From: Bin18 sp965242795
GTDB taxonomy: Bacteria; Desulfobacterota; Binatia; Bin18
Assembly: GCA_965242795.1 (NCBI GenBank)
Contig: OZ251505.1
Coordinates: 4,092,001-4,156,000, forward strand
Length of the DNA: 64,000 nt
Direction: 5' to 3'
Numbering within the stretch: the first letter of the stretch is position 1; each line of letters opens with the position of its first letter. Both the position numbers and the translations under genes were made by a program. The notes under the pieces were generated by a model. The model ran no database searches. It was not told the origin of the DNA and saw only the letters and a list, made by a program, of their open reading frames with translations. Shown in pieces: positions 44,925-53,429 of the stretch.

Positions 44925-46325
44925 ATGCGCACGTATCTGGGTCGACTTCTGCATCAGCGGGTGAGGGGGATCAGCCGCGGCGCGTCGCGGTTCGTGGCCG
45001 CGGCCGTCGCGGTCGGATTGCTCATCGCCGCACCGGACGCGCAGGCCGCGGTCGGGGAAGAGGCGCAATTCATATACAACACGTTCGCGTTCCTGATCTG
45101 GGGCGTGCTGGTCATGTGGATGTGCGCCGGGTTCACGATGCTGGAGTCCGGGTCGGTGCGCACCAAGAACGCATCGGTCATCTGCCTCAAGAACATCGGC
45201 CTGTATTCGATCGCCGGCTTGGCGTACTACCTGATCGGCTACAACCTGATGTACGTCGACGTGGGCAGCTTCATCGGCTCCGTGTCCTTGCTGTTCGCGG
45301 CGACCGCGGACGAAATCGCGGTGCTGGGCGGCAACGCCGCGTCCGAGACCGTGGCCGCGGTGGTCGCCGCGGGCAAGGCGAGCATGTCGGATTGGTTCTT
45401 CCAGATGGTGTTCGTGGCGACGACCGCGTCGATCGTGTCGGGCGCCTTGGCCGAACGGGTCAAACTGTGGTCGTTCTTCGTTTTCACGGCCGTGCTGACC
45501 ACGATCATCTACCCCATCATCGGGGCGTGGACGTGGGGCGGCGGCTGGCTGAGCGCAATGGGCTTCCAGGATTTCGCCGGCTCCACGATCGTCCACTCCA
45601 CCGGCGGCTGGGCCGCGTTGGCCGGCGCGATGGTGGTGGGGCCGCGGCTGGGCAAGTTCCGCAAGGACGGCAGCGTCAAGCCCACCCCGCCGTCGAACGT
45701 GCCCGGCGTGACGCTCGGCGTATTCATCCTGTGGATGGGGTGGTTCGGGTTCAACGGCGGATCGCAACTCGCGCTGGGGAGTGCCGCGGACACGGTCGCC
45801 ATGAGCCACATCCTCGTCAATACGAATCTGGGTGCCGCGGCTGGCGTGATCGCGGCGATTGCGATGTCGCGTCCGATCCTGGGGCGCATCGACCTGATGG
45901 CCGGCCTGAACGGCGCGATTGCGGGGTTGGTGGCGATTACCGCGGGGCCGGACATCGTCAACAATTTCTGGGCGATCGTCATCGGCGCAATCGGCGGCGT
46001 GCTGTGCCTCGTGGGGATCAAACTGCTGGAAACCTGGCGGGTGGACGACGTGGTCGGCGCGGTGCCGGCCCACCTGTTCGCCGGCGTGTGGGGAACGTTG
46101 GCAGTTTGTATTGCGGGGGGCGGGAACCTGTTGGTCCAGCTCACCGGCATCGTGGCGGTAGGCGTCTTCGCATTCGGGTCGTGTTGGGCCATGTGGCAGA
46201 TCCTGGCCCGGACGATGGGCGCGCGGGTCGAACGCGACGTCGAGCTGCTCGGGCAGGACGTCGCCGAACTCGGGATCGAAGCCTATCCCGAATTCGTCTT
46301 GCTGCCCGAGGAGGATATCGAATAG
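44925..46325 (+). CDS. amt: Ammonium transporter
   Basis: A 466-residue Amt/MEP/Rh channel with about eleven transmembrane helices and a possible signal peptide at the N-terminus. Family blocks include GAWTWGGGWL, DFAGSTIVHSTGGWAALAGA, LWMGWFGFNGGS, NTNLGAAAGVIAA and a C-terminal DVELLGQDVAELGIEAYPEF, the cytoplasmic tail that PII proteins regulate. The twin-His pore residue is seen in IVHSTGG. A GGAGGA site precedes the ATG. No glnK gene lies beside it. Its 3' end overlaps the convergent phosphoesterase gene by 43 bases. Confidence 0.96.
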   Translation: MRTYLGRLLHQRVRGISRGASRFVAAAVAVGLLIAAPDAQAAVGEEAQFIYNTFAFLIWGVLVMWMCAGFTMLESGSVRTKNASVICLKNIGLYSIAGLAYYLIGYNLMYVDVGSFIGSVSLLFAATADEIAVLGGNAASETVAAVVAAGKASMSDWFFQMVFVATTASIVSGALAERVKLWSFFVFTAVLTTIIYPIIGAWTWGGGWLSAMGFQDFAGSTIVHSTGGWAALAGAMVVGPRLGKFRKDGSVKPTPPSNVPGVTLGVFILWMGWFGFNGGSQLALGSAADTVAMSHILVNTNLGAAAGVIAAIAMSRPILGRIDLMAGLNGAIAGLVAITAGPDIVNNFWAIVIGAIGGVLCLVGIKLLETWRVDDVVGAVPAHLFAGVWGTLAVCIAGGGNLLVQLTGIVAVGVFAFGSCWAMWQILARTMGARVERDVELLGQDVAELGIEAYPEFVLLPEEDIE

Positions 46326-46909
46326 CCGCGCGAGTCGAGCGCGACGCGGTGGACGGCGGCCTGCCCCGTGCGGGTGTCGAACACCGCGTACGCGCCGCGG
46401 CGGTCCCGGTCGCGCGGCTGCGAACACGAGCCCGGGTTGATGATGGTGACGTTGCCGGCCCGGTGCACGAGCGGCACGTGGGTGTGGCCGTAGCACACCA
46501 TGTCGTACGGCAGGGCCGCGAAGTCGTCCAACCGCGGGCTGCCCGGATAGATGTACTCTTCGTACGGCTCCCACGGGCTGGCGTGGACCATGAGGACTCT
46601 GACGCCGTCGAAGTCGAACGTGCGCGAGAGCGGGGCCTCGGCCAGAAAGGCGAGCGACTCCGCGGGAAACGTGGCGCGGCACTTTTCGAGATACGCGGGG
46701 TTACGTCCGCCGAACAACACGACTTCGTGGTTGCCCTGAATACACTGCACGCCGTGTCGTTGTAGCAGGGACACGGTATCCGGGCAGAACCGATACTCGC
46801 TGATCGCGTCGCCCGGGCACAGCAATACGTCGGTCGCGGGCATGTCGTCGAGCACGCGGCGCAGCGCGCCGGCGTCGGCGTGAATGTCGGACACGATGCC
46901 TATCTTCAT
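46283..46909 (-). CDS. YfcE/MJ0936-type metallophosphoesterase
   Basis: A 208-residue calcineurin-like phosphoesterase: GIVSDIHADAGAL with Asp and His ligands, LCPGDAI, QGNHE, and CYGHTHVPL. The length and order fit the small cytoplasmic YfcE group that hydrolyses phosphodiesters. The last 14 codons are complementary to the end of amt. The C-terminal SISSSGSKTNSG looks like sequence added by reading through the amt terminus in antisense. Confidence 0.9.
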   Translation of the reverse strand: MKIGIVSDIHADAGALRRVLDDMPATDVLLCPGDAISEYRFCPDTVSLLQRHGVQCIQGNHEVVLFGGRNPAYLEKCRATFPAESLAFLAEAPLSRTFDFDGVRVLMVHASPWEPYEEYIYPGSPRLDDFAALPYDMVCYGHTHVPLVHRAGNVTIINPGSCSQPRDRDRRGAYAVFDTRTGQAAVHRVALDSRGYSISSSGSKTNSG

Positions 46910-47431
46910 GTTGAGGAGCCCCGGTGCATCGAGTCAGAGGTGAAGGGAAGGGCAGACAAGATGATTCGAGTCCTCGTCCCGGCTTCCATGTTGAAAACTC
47001 TTCGACCTTTCAATCCTTCGACAGGCTCAAAACCCCGCAAGCTCAGAGACCCTCTCACCCCCAAGTTCGTTGAGCCTGTCGAAACGAACCCCGACGTCAC
47101 CTTGGCCTTCGCCCCCCGCCCCTTCAACTCTTCGACAAGCTCAGAGTCCAGCACGTTGGGCTTGATCCCTGAACTTGTCGAAGAGTGTCGAAACGGACGC
47201 GGGACCCTCTCGTATGAAATTCCCCTTCATTATGAGGATCCGCGGCGCCTCGGTGTCGGAAAGTCTGAAGAAAAAACGTTTGCGATCTCAAGGACTGACA
47301 GGCCGAACGTATGGGCCGGACCCCGCGGCGGCAAGGGGCATGCTGCTTCCAACGGAAGGGTTCTTCCCTTCCCCCTCTCCCCTGGTGGGAGAGGGTCGGG
47401 GAGAGGGGGAGGAAAAGCCGGGCAGCCGATT
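46910..47431. repeat. Gene-free region with a compound TTCGACAAGCTCAG-type array
   Basis: The segment 46998-47213 contains a unit homologous to the 124-bp tandem units at 2 kb (TTCGTTGAGCCTGTCGAAAC followed by a CCTTCGCCCCCCGCCCCTTC block), flanked by extra half-sites, the last being CTTGTCGAAGAGTGTCGAAAC. A CCCTCTCCC / GGGAGAGGG palindrome lies near 47367-47410. No gene was supported in this space. Confidence 0.75.
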
Positions 47432-47992
47432 TCAAACCGGTGCGCTTTCGTCGAGCCTCTCGCCGTCGTGCAGCATCAACTCCAACTCCGGGGAGACGCC
47501 GCAGGCGCGGGCCAGGGCATTCAACAGGATGTCGGCGGCCAAGCGTTCTTCGCCCAAGCGGTCGCGGGCGTCCTTGACCAAGACGAGCGAAGAGACGCGC
47601 GCGCCCGCGGCATCGTGCATGCCGACATGCAAACGGTGGGCGCCCTTCTTGGGCCGGTCGCTTCGCAGCGCGGCCGTACAGGAAACGCCGATCAGCGGTT
47701 CGGATGGGCGTCCCTCCTGTCTCGCAGGATGCAACGCCATTGCTCGCCGATACGCGGCGTGCGCCAGCGCGGCGGCGGTTTCCGGCGAGACGGCCTGCCG
47801 CGGGATGTCGCCGAGAAACGTTCCCAGCGCTGCAGCCGAGTAGGGAACGACGGCTTCGAGTACGGTCCGCGACGCTCCGGGTACGGCCAGCAGGTCGGCC
47901 AGGGCTTGCGAGCCGCCGCCGGTCACCGCCAGCACCGCCAAGCCGGGGCTGGCGTGAATGCGCGCGATGAGGCGTGCGCGGTCAGGCGTCAT
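47432..47992 (-). CDS. CinA C-terminal-like (PncC-type) protein
   Basis: A 186-residue protein with the opening IHASPGLAVLAVTGGGSQAL, then LEAVVPYSAAALGTFLG and PLIGVSCTAALRSDRPKKGAHRLHVG. This is the CinA/PncC nicotinamide-nucleotide amidohydrolase fold, but GGGSQA replaces the usual ESxTGG catalytic start, so activity may differ. Its ATG overlaps the stop of the upstream BKACE gene by four bases, so the two are co-translated. Confidence 0.75.
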   Translation of the reverse strand: MTPDRARLIARIHASPGLAVLAVTGGGSQALADLLAVPGASRTVLEAVVPYSAAALGTFLGDIPRQAVSPETAAALAHAAYRRAMALHPARQEGRPSEPLIGVSCTAALRSDRPKKGAHRLHVGMHDAAGARVSSLVLVKDARDRLGEERLAADILLNALARACGVSPELELMLHDGERLDESAPV

Positions 47993-48873
47993 GCCTCGGG
48001 TGCGAGCCGGTTCTGGATGATGCTACGCGCTTCGTCCGGCGTGGCGACTTCGTGGCCCATGCCGGTAATCGTGGCGACGGCGCGCTCGACGAGGTGCGGA
48101 TTGCTCGGCTGCCCCTCGCGGGCGTAGTGGTGATCCTCCAACCCCAACCGCACGTGCCCGCCCAGACTGACGATCGTCGGCACGAACGGCAGGTTGTCGC
48201 CCCCGAGCGTGGCCGCGAACCAGTTGCAGCGCACGCCTTGCAGCATGTCCAGATAGGCTTCGAGGCTCTTGAGCGAGGGCGGCAGCCCGAACGGCAGTTC
48301 CGGCCCCCCGAAATAGAACTTGAGCAGCAGCGGCTCGGTCAGCAACCCTTGGTCCAGAAACACGAGCACCGCGCGCAAAAAGCTCGGATCGAAAATCTGG
48401 AGCGTGGGCCGCACCCCGCACTCGCGCGACCGTTCCAGAAAATAGCGGCTCGCCTCGTACGAGTTCCGATAGACGAACGGCTCGCCGGAGACGACCTTGG
48501 TGCGCGCGTCGTAGGAGACCAGATTCACCGAGCCAGGGTCGGCCCAGCCGAGGTCGGGCTTGGTGGCCGGGTCCTGCGCGAGTTCCATGAAGTGGGCGAA
48601 CCGTTCGACCGCGCTGCCGCCGAACGGAAACGTGGGCCACAGAATCGGGTTGCACGCCGCGCGCGTGCGGGTGAACACCTCGCGGTAATAGGCCATGTCC
48701 TGCACCCATTTGCCCGTTTCCGGGTCGCGGACGTGAAAGTGGACTGCGGCCGCACCGGCGCGGCAGGTCGCAATGGCGTCCGCGGCGATGTCTTCCGGGC
48801 GATAGGCGATGTGCGGATTCATTGCCCGGTCGGCATTCCCGTTGATCGCCGCCTCGATCATGACCTTGGCCAT
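47989..48873 (-). CDS. Beta-keto acid cleavage enzyme (BKACE, DUF849)
   Basis: A 294-residue TIM-barrel zinc enzyme. VMIEAAINGNADRAMNPHIAYRPEDIAADA and AAAVHFHVRDPETGKW are family hallmarks, the latter with the His-x-His zinc ligands. LGGHVRLGLEDHHY near the end provides the conserved Gly-x-Glu-Asp segment. BKACE enzymes split beta-keto acids with acetyl-CoA. An AAGGAGGG site lies close to the ATG. It is coupled to the CinA-like gene. Confidence 0.93.
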   Translation of the reverse strand: MAKVMIEAAINGNADRAMNPHIAYRPEDIAADAIATCRAGAAAVHFHVRDPETGKWVQDMAYYREVFTRTRAACNPILWPTFPFGGSAVERFAHFMELAQDPATKPDLGWADPGSVNLVSYDARTKVVSGEPFVYRNSYEASRYFLERSRECGVRPTLQIFDPSFLRAVLVFLDQGLLTEPLLLKFYFGGPELPFGLPPSLKSLEAYLDMLQGVRCNWFAATLGGDNLPFVPTIVSLGGHVRLGLEDHHYAREGQPSNPHLVERAVATITGMGHEVATPDEARSIIQNRLAPEA

Positions 48874-49248
48874 ACGCCCTCCTTTGGATCCTGACTCCGC
48901 CGGACCCGCTTACCGGATTCCCGGAAAAGGAGCAATTCGCCGCAGCCTGTCCGAATTCCTGTTTTCGGCTGCCGAGCCCTCGAGGTCTGGCGGTATCTCA
49001 GTTCCTCTTTCGCCCTCATCCCTTGATGCGTAGGGGCAACCCCCCGTGGTTGCCCTGGCGGGGGACGGGCAGGCACAGGGGCCTGCCCCTACGTACCCTT
49101 CCCTCTAGGAGAGGGATCGACCGCAGCAGTGCATCACCCCGGGAAGAGCAAACCGATACGTTATTTTCAAACGCACATGCTCCCCTCGGTTGTTCGGTAC
49201 GGCTTCATCCATTACTGTCCGAACATCATATTTCGGAAGGGCGCGGGC
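48874..49248. repeat. Gene-free spacer containing a GTAGGGGCA-type palindrome
   Basis: The repeat is at 49030-49092: GTAGGGGCAACCCCCCGTGG at one end and GGGGCCTGCCCCTAC at the other, closely matching the unit at 3791-3874. The remainder has no supported gene. The AbrB-like gene begins at the right edge. Confidence 0.65.
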
Positions 49249-49476
49249 ATGAAAACGACGACGCTTTCGAATACCGGAGAGATCACCATTCCCAAGACCA
49301 TCTGCGCGGCATACGGATGGACGCCCGGCGTCGAATTCGTGATCGAGGAAGCCGGAGGCGGCATCCTCCTCAAACCGCGCAACCCGTTCCCAACGACCCG
49401 CGTCGAGGACGGCCTCGGTTGTGTCGGGTACGACGGCCCGGCAAAAACCGTCGAACAGATTTCTCAAGTCCGATAG
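49249..49476 (+). CDS. Orphan AbrB/MazE/SpoVT-type antitoxin
   Basis: A 75-residue swapped-hairpin DNA-binding protein: TTLSNTGEITIPKTICAAYGWTPGVEFVIEEAGGGILLKP. The C-terminal tail VEDGLGCVGYDGPAKTVEQI is like that of VapB antitoxins. No PIN or MazF toxin follows; the next gene is hisF on the opposite strand. The start is set by homology and a GGAAGG stretch; longer in-frame starts extend into non-conserved sequence. Confidence 0.78.
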   Translation: MKTTTLSNTGEITIPKTICAAYGWTPGVEFVIEEAGGGILLKPRNPFPTTRVEDGLGCVGYDGPAKTVEQISQVR

Positions 49477-49543
49477 AGCACTTGCCCGCAAGACCGGCCC
49501 GGATCACGCCCCGCCGTCGTGCTCGAACGCGGATAGCCCGGAC

Positions 49544-50326
49544 TCACATCCGTACGCGCACGCCACGCGCGGCCAGATACCGTTTGCATTCCAGGATGGT
49601 GTGCTCGCGGTAGTGGAAGATCGAGGCCGCCAGCGCGGCGTCGGCGCGGCCCGCGGTCAGCCCGTCGTAGATGTGCTCCAGCCCGCCGACGCCCCCCGAG
49701 GCGATCACCGGCACGCGCACCGCGTCGGCAATCGCGCGCGTGAGCGGGATGTCGAATCCGCGGCGCGTGCCGTCGCGGTCCATACTGGTCAGCAGGATTT
49801 CGCCTGCGCCGCACGCTTCCATACGCTGCGCCCAGGCGATCGCGTCGAGGCCCGTGGGGCGGCGCCCGCCGTGCGTAAAGACTTCCCACGGCCCGGCGTC
49901 CGCGGCGTGCGTCGTGGCGTCCGGCTTCCGTTTGGCGTCGATCGCGACCACGATGCACTGGCTGCCGAAGCGTTGCGCGGCTTCGCGCACGAACTCGGGG
50001 CGGTCCACCGCGGCCGTGTTGATGGACACCTTGTCCGCGCCCGCGTTGAGCAGGTTGCGGATGTCGCGCGTCTCCCGGACTCCGCCGCCCACGGTCAGCG
50101 GCATGAACACCGTCTCCGCGGTGCGGCGGACGACGTCGAGGATGATGCCGCGGTGTTCGTGCGACGCGGTAATGTCGAGAAAGGTGAGTTCGTCCGCGCC
50201 CTCGTCGTCGTAGCGTTGCGCAACCTCGACCGGGTCGCCGGCGTCGCGCAACTCCACGAAATTGACGCCCTTGACCACGCGCCCGTCCTTCACGTCCAGA
50301 CACGGAATGATGCGTTTGCCGAGCAT
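49544..50326 (-). CDS. hisF: Imidazole glycerol phosphate synthase subunit HisF
   Basis: A 260-residue (beta/alpha)8 cyclase of histidine biosynthesis. RIIPCLDVKDGRVVKGVNF has catalytic Asp11 and CIVVAIDAKR has the second Asp near 130. GGGVRE and VIASGGVGGLEH are the phosphate-binding loops. Length is standard. No other his genes are nearby, so the histidine genes appear dispersed. Confidence 0.97.
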   Translation of the reverse strand: MLGKRIIPCLDVKDGRVVKGVNFVELRDAGDPVEVAQRYDDEGADELTFLDITASHEHRGIILDVVRRTAETVFMPLTVGGGVRETRDIRNLLNAGADKVSINTAAVDRPEFVREAAQRFGSQCIVVAIDAKRKPDATTHAADAGPWEVFTHGGRRPTGLDAIAWAQRMEACGAGEILLTSMDRDGTRRGFDIPLTRAIADAVRVPVIASGGVGGLEHIYDGLTAGRADAALAASIFHYREHTILECKRYLAARGVRVRM

Positions 50327-50424
50327 GGATTTTCCGAGGCCGCACCCTTCCGAGCGAGGGAGGGAATGGCCGCGAAAGTCTGGGCGGGTCGCCGGACCCT
50401 GTCAAGCCGGGCGGACGCTTGGTA

Positions 50425-50520
50425 GTGTCTCGGTTTGAAATTTCTCTTTCGACGAAAGTCGGCCTCCGCACGTAGGGGCAGGCCCCTGTGCCTGCCCGTC
50501 CCCGCTTCAAATTGAGACAC
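50425..50520. repeat. Compound palindrome whose right arm encodes the end of the next gene
   Basis: Arms GTGTCTCGGTTTGAA (50425-50439) and TTCAAATTGAGACAC (50506-50520) match at 13 of 15 positions and enclose a GTAGGGGCAGGCCCCTG-type core. The right arm supplies the last codons (Val-Ser-Ile-stop) of the YiiX-like gene on the minus strand, so insertion of the element may have created that gene's present end. Confidence 0.6.
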
Positions 50521-51415
50521 GACCGGACGCCTGCTCCGGGGGCCGTCGGTTCGCGTCCTCGGCCCAGACGACGTTGCGATAGTCGAGCCGGCGCGAGCCG
50601 ATGACGTTGAACTTGACCGTCTCGAAGTACGGCGACAGGTCGAAGTCGCGCGGCGTGATGAGCGTCGGATGCCGGCGGTGGAACACGGGCCGGACGTCTT
50701 CCTCCGGTGCCCCGAAGGAAAAGAATCGCTGGTAGAAGGGCGGCGGGTCCGGGTCCGGCGCGACCTCCACGCGGGGCAGGATCGGAAAGCCGACTTTCAC
50801 GAACGCCGAGGCGATCATGCTGGAACAGATCACCTGCGTGGGCTCTCCGCTGCCGATCCGCAGCGCGGTGTGCCGAAAGCGCCGCGGCACCAGGCTGAAG
50901 GGCAGGAAATAGCGCCCCAGATCGAAGATGTTCTTCAGGTCGTAGGTATAGCCGAGTTGGCCGATCACCTCGTCCAGCAGCACTTGCCGGTCCGCGTCTT
51001 GCAGATTGTGCGGATGGCAGATGCGGATGTTGTGTGCGGCGTATTTCGACAGCGGCGACATCACCACGCCCCGGGCGGCCAGCGCCTCCACGAGCAGGCA
51101 GTCCGCCTCGTCCCCGAACTCTTCTCGCGCTTGCGCCGCCAGCGGATGGTTGCGCCGCAACAGTTCGTCGCCGATGTACAACGCCGAGTGGGACCAGGAA
51201 CTCTGCGTGAGATATTTGACCGCCTCGCTGATGCGCTGCGAGCCTTCCACGAGCAGCACGTCGCCTTTTTGCAAGTGGCGTCGGAGGGCGTCCAGGTCGT
51301 TGGGAAAACGGAACGCATAATTCTTCAGCGGCTTGGTGAGCAGGCCGACGAACCAGCCGACGATCGTCTGCCGCACGCGCCGCGGGAGGCGCTCGACGAT
51401 GGGGGTAGGGGTCAT
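50507..51415 (-). CDS. YiiX/YebB-like NlpC/P60-type cysteine hydrolase
   Basis: A 302-residue protein. The block GDVLLVEGSQRISEAVKYLTQSSWSHSALYIGD has the conserved His, and VICSSMIASAFVKVG carries the nucleophilic Cys; the circularly permuted order His before Cys is the YiiX/YebB pattern. An N-terminal segment, VGWFVGLLTKPL, may associate with the membrane. Substrate could be peptides or lipids. A GAAGGAC site supports the ATG. The last three residues come from a dispersed repeat. Confidence 0.82.
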   Translation of the reverse strand: MTPTPIVERLPRRVRQTIVGWFVGLLTKPLKNYAFRFPNDLDALRRHLQKGDVLLVEGSQRISEAVKYLTQSSWSHSALYIGDELLRRNHPLAAQAREEFGDEADCLLVEALAARGVVMSPLSKYAAHNIRICHPHNLQDADRQVLLDEVIGQLGYTYDLKNIFDLGRYFLPFSLVPRRFRHTALRIGSGEPTQVICSSMIASAFVKVGFPILPRVEVAPDPDPPPFYQRFFSFGAPEEDVRPVFHRRHPTLITPRDFDLSPYFETVKFNVIGSRRLDYRNVVWAEDANRRPPEQASGRVSI

Positions 51416-51778
51416 GCGCGTGTCCTTCGGCGTGATTCTAGGACACGCCCGCGGGCGGGGACAAGCGGAGGGGGGAATTGTGGATTGTGGATCGCTGATT
51501 GCGGTGCGCTGAGCCTGTCGAAGCGTGGATTGTGAATCGCGGTGCGCCGAGCCTGCGGTCCCTGAGCCTGTCGAAGGGTCGAAAGGTCGAAGCGTGTTGC
51601 GGCCGGCCGATGTCCTTTCACTGGAGACGTGCCGGGCGCTGTTGCGAAGCGCGTGGCTGGTGGGCTGATTTGGAGGAGGGGAAACCCCCCAGTTCTTCGT
51701 CCTCAGTAGAGCCATGTCCGGGAAAATCCATTGTGCTACGGTTGGGCGACTCCGAACGACGCAATGGAGAGTGCCCGC
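51416..51778. repeat. Gene-free spacer with mixed repeats
   Basis: Between about 51479 and 51594 lie GGATTGTGGATCGCTGATTG, resembling the inverted ends of the four-helix-bundle cassette at 60 kb, then TGAGCCTGTCGAAG and CCCTGAGCCTGTCGAAGGGT, copies of the TTCGACAGGCTCAG family. They are interleaved, suggesting repeated insertion into older repeats. No supported gene. Confidence 0.65.
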
Positions 51779-52204
51779 ATGGCTGACGACACGCCCATCC
51801 CGCACCGGGTCCGCGAGGTGATGACCCGCGAGCCGGTGACCCTGACGCCCGAGCAGTCGTTCGGCGAGGCGCTCGCCCTGTTGGCCCGAAACCGGTTCCG
51901 GCATCTGCTGGTCGTCGATGACACGGCGCGGCTGGCCGGCGTGCTGTCCGACCGCGACTTGCTGCGCACCATGAGCCGCACGCCCGACCTGGACCGCGCC
52001 ACGGTCGCGGACGTCATGCAATCCGACGTGGTGAGCGTCGAGCCGCAGACCCTGCTGTCCGACGCCGCGGCGCAGATGCTCGACCGCCGCATCAACTGCC
52101 TCCCCGTGGTCGAGGCCGGCCGCCTGTGCGGCATCCTCACCTCGACCGATCTGCTACGCGCCTTCCACCGCCTCCAGGAACGGGCAGAAGGGCAGGGCGC
52201 GTGA
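51779..52204 (+). CDS. CBS-pair domain protein
   Basis: A 141-residue stand-alone Bateman module with two CBS repeats: REVMTREPVTLTPEQSFGEALALLARNRFRHLLVVDD, then VADVMQSDVVSVEPQTLLSDAAAQMLDRRINCLPVVEAGRLCGILTSTDLL. Such modules bind adenine nucleotides and act as energy sensors for partner proteins. A GGAGA stretch lies 8 bases before this ATG; a start five codons earlier is also possible. The partner is not evident. Confidence 0.9.
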   Translation: MADDTPIPHRVREVMTREPVTLTPEQSFGEALALLARNRFRHLLVVDDTARLAGVLSDRDLLRTMSRTPDLDRATVADVMQSDVVSVEPQTLLSDAAAQMLDRRINCLPVVEAGRLCGILTSTDLLRAFHRLQERAEGQGA

Positions 52205-52243
52205 CCGGACTCCTTCTCAGAATGCAATGAAGGAGGCGATAGA

Positions 52244-52438
52244 ATGGACCGGAATACCTATCCCACGGGGTGGAACGACACGCGGGTTCGCAAGGTTATC
52301 GACGACATCGAAGCCCGAACGGAAGAAGAAACCATTGCCGAAGACGAGGCCGCCTTCGGACAGGATACGCGGGGCTTTTCGTTAGGCTCAGGGACCGCAA
52401 CCTCAGGGACCACCGGGAGGGGGAAAACGGCGAACTGA
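52244..52438 (+). pseudogene. Truncated antitoxin-like protein with a repeat-encoded tail
   Basis: The first 40 residues, NTYPTGWNDTRVRKVIDDIEARTEEETIAEDEAAFGQDT, match the antitoxin-like protein at 63.4 kb (NTFPRGWDEERVQRLIQRYE..., TEDEALAEDEAAFEDTT). Beyond that the homology stops and the frame runs through a TTCGACAAGCTCAGGG-type repeat, giving a low-complexity tail GSGTATSGTTGRGKTAN. The strong GAAGGAGGCG ribosome site is intact. No DUF4258-type toxin lies upstream, so this is an orphan remnant whose C-terminal half was replaced. Confidence 0.75.
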
Positions 52439-52527
52439 GACGCTTCCATCCGTCGGTTTGTCTTGAGTGGACAAGGGGGCGCGTTGCCTATACTGGAAAC
52501 TCACTATGGTTTCGGAGGGTCGAACCG

Positions 52528-52797
52528 ATGGCGAACAGCATAACGTACTCACGGGCCAAGGCTGAACTCGCCTTACTGTGCGACCAGGTGATCGCCACGC
52601 GCGAACCCGTGATTATCCGGCGGGACAGTGCGGATGACGTCGCACTGCTTCCCGCGGACGAGTTGTCCGGCTTGTTGGAGACGATTCATTTGCTCCGGTC
52701 TCCCCGGAATGCCCAACGTCTCTTTACGGCGCTCGACCGGGCGCGAACCGAGGAATGTCCGCCTTCTTCGGTGGAAGACCTGCGCAGGCAGTTATGA
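52528..52797 (+). CDS. YefM/Phd-family antitoxin coupled to an NYN-domain gene
   Basis: An 89-residue Phd/YefM antitoxin: NSITYSRAKAELALLCDQVIATREPVIIRRDSADDVALLPADE, then LSGLLETIHLLRSPRNAQRLFTALDRA, the YefM toxin-binding helix region. A GGAGGG site lies 8 bases before its ATG. Its stop overlaps the next start in ATGA. YefM normally precedes the YoeB (RelE-fold) toxin; here the coupled partner is an NYN-domain protein. Confidence 0.88.
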   Translation: MANSITYSRAKAELALLCDQVIATREPVIIRRDSADDVALLPADELSGLLETIHLLRSPRNAQRLFTALDRARTEECPPSSVEDLRRQL

Positions 52798-53420
52798 ACG
52801 GCGTTTTCATCTATTGGGACAATTCCAACATCTTCCACGAGGCACAACGTCTTGCGGAATTGCGGCATGAGGGCGTCAACGCCCGTTATCGTGTCCGCAT
52901 CAACTTCGACAACATTCTCCGCTTGGCGCACGCCGACCGGCCGTTGGAGAAAGCGATTGCCGCGGGGTCCGTTCCGCCGGAAATGCGCCAGTTGTGGAAC
53001 CGGATGGAAAGCAACGGCGTGGAAGTCCGCCTCTTCGACCGTGGCGAGGCGGGACGCGGCGAACAGGACGTGCCCGACCGGGTCTTGCAGTTGCGGATGC
53101 TGGAAGACGCGCTGGATTACAACGGCGACCCCGGTATCGCGGTGCTGCTGACCGGCGACGGCGCGGGCTACTCCGAGGGCGCGGGGTTCCACAGTACGTT
53201 GGAACGGATGCACAAACGCGGTTGGCGCGTGGAAATTCTGTCGTGGGCGCATTCCTGCAACCAGCGGATGCGCCGGTGGGCCGAGGAGAATGGCTCGTTC
53301 ATCGCACTGGACGACTATTACGAGTCCCTCACGTTCATGGAGCCGTCCCGGCCGGGGGCCGAGTATGCGCCGCCGCGCGACTCCGCGGAGTTGGCATTGT
53401 CACGGCGCCCGACCGTGTAA
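52794..53420 (+). CDS. NYN (PIN-like) domain nuclease, putative toxin partner
   Basis: A 208-residue protein with the LabA/NYN fold: VFIYWDNSNIFHEAQRLAEL at the start supplies the first acidic residue. EDALDYNGDPGIAVLLTGDGAGYSEGAGFHSTLERMHKRGW contains the second acidic cluster and the glycine-rich segment typical of NYN ribonucleases. The end is variable. Its ATG lies within the antitoxin stop (ATGA), so production is tied to the antitoxin. Ribonuclease activity and toxicity are inferences from fold and gene order. Confidence 0.82.
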   Translation: MNGVFIYWDNSNIFHEAQRLAELRHEGVNARYRVRINFDNILRLAHADRPLEKAIAAGSVPPEMRQLWNRMESNGVEVRLFDRGEAGRGEQDVPDRVLQLRMLEDALDYNGDPGIAVLLTGDGAGYSEGAGFHSTLERMHKRGWRVEILSWAHSCNQRMRRWAEENGSFIALDDYYESLTFMEPSRPGAEYAPPRDSAELALSRRPTV

Positions 53421-53429
53421 GGACAGAAG

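Noticed and set aside
49477..49543. A PIN toxin partner for the AbrB-like gene
   Set aside because: Only 67 bases separate the gene from the convergent hisF end, with no homologous frame.
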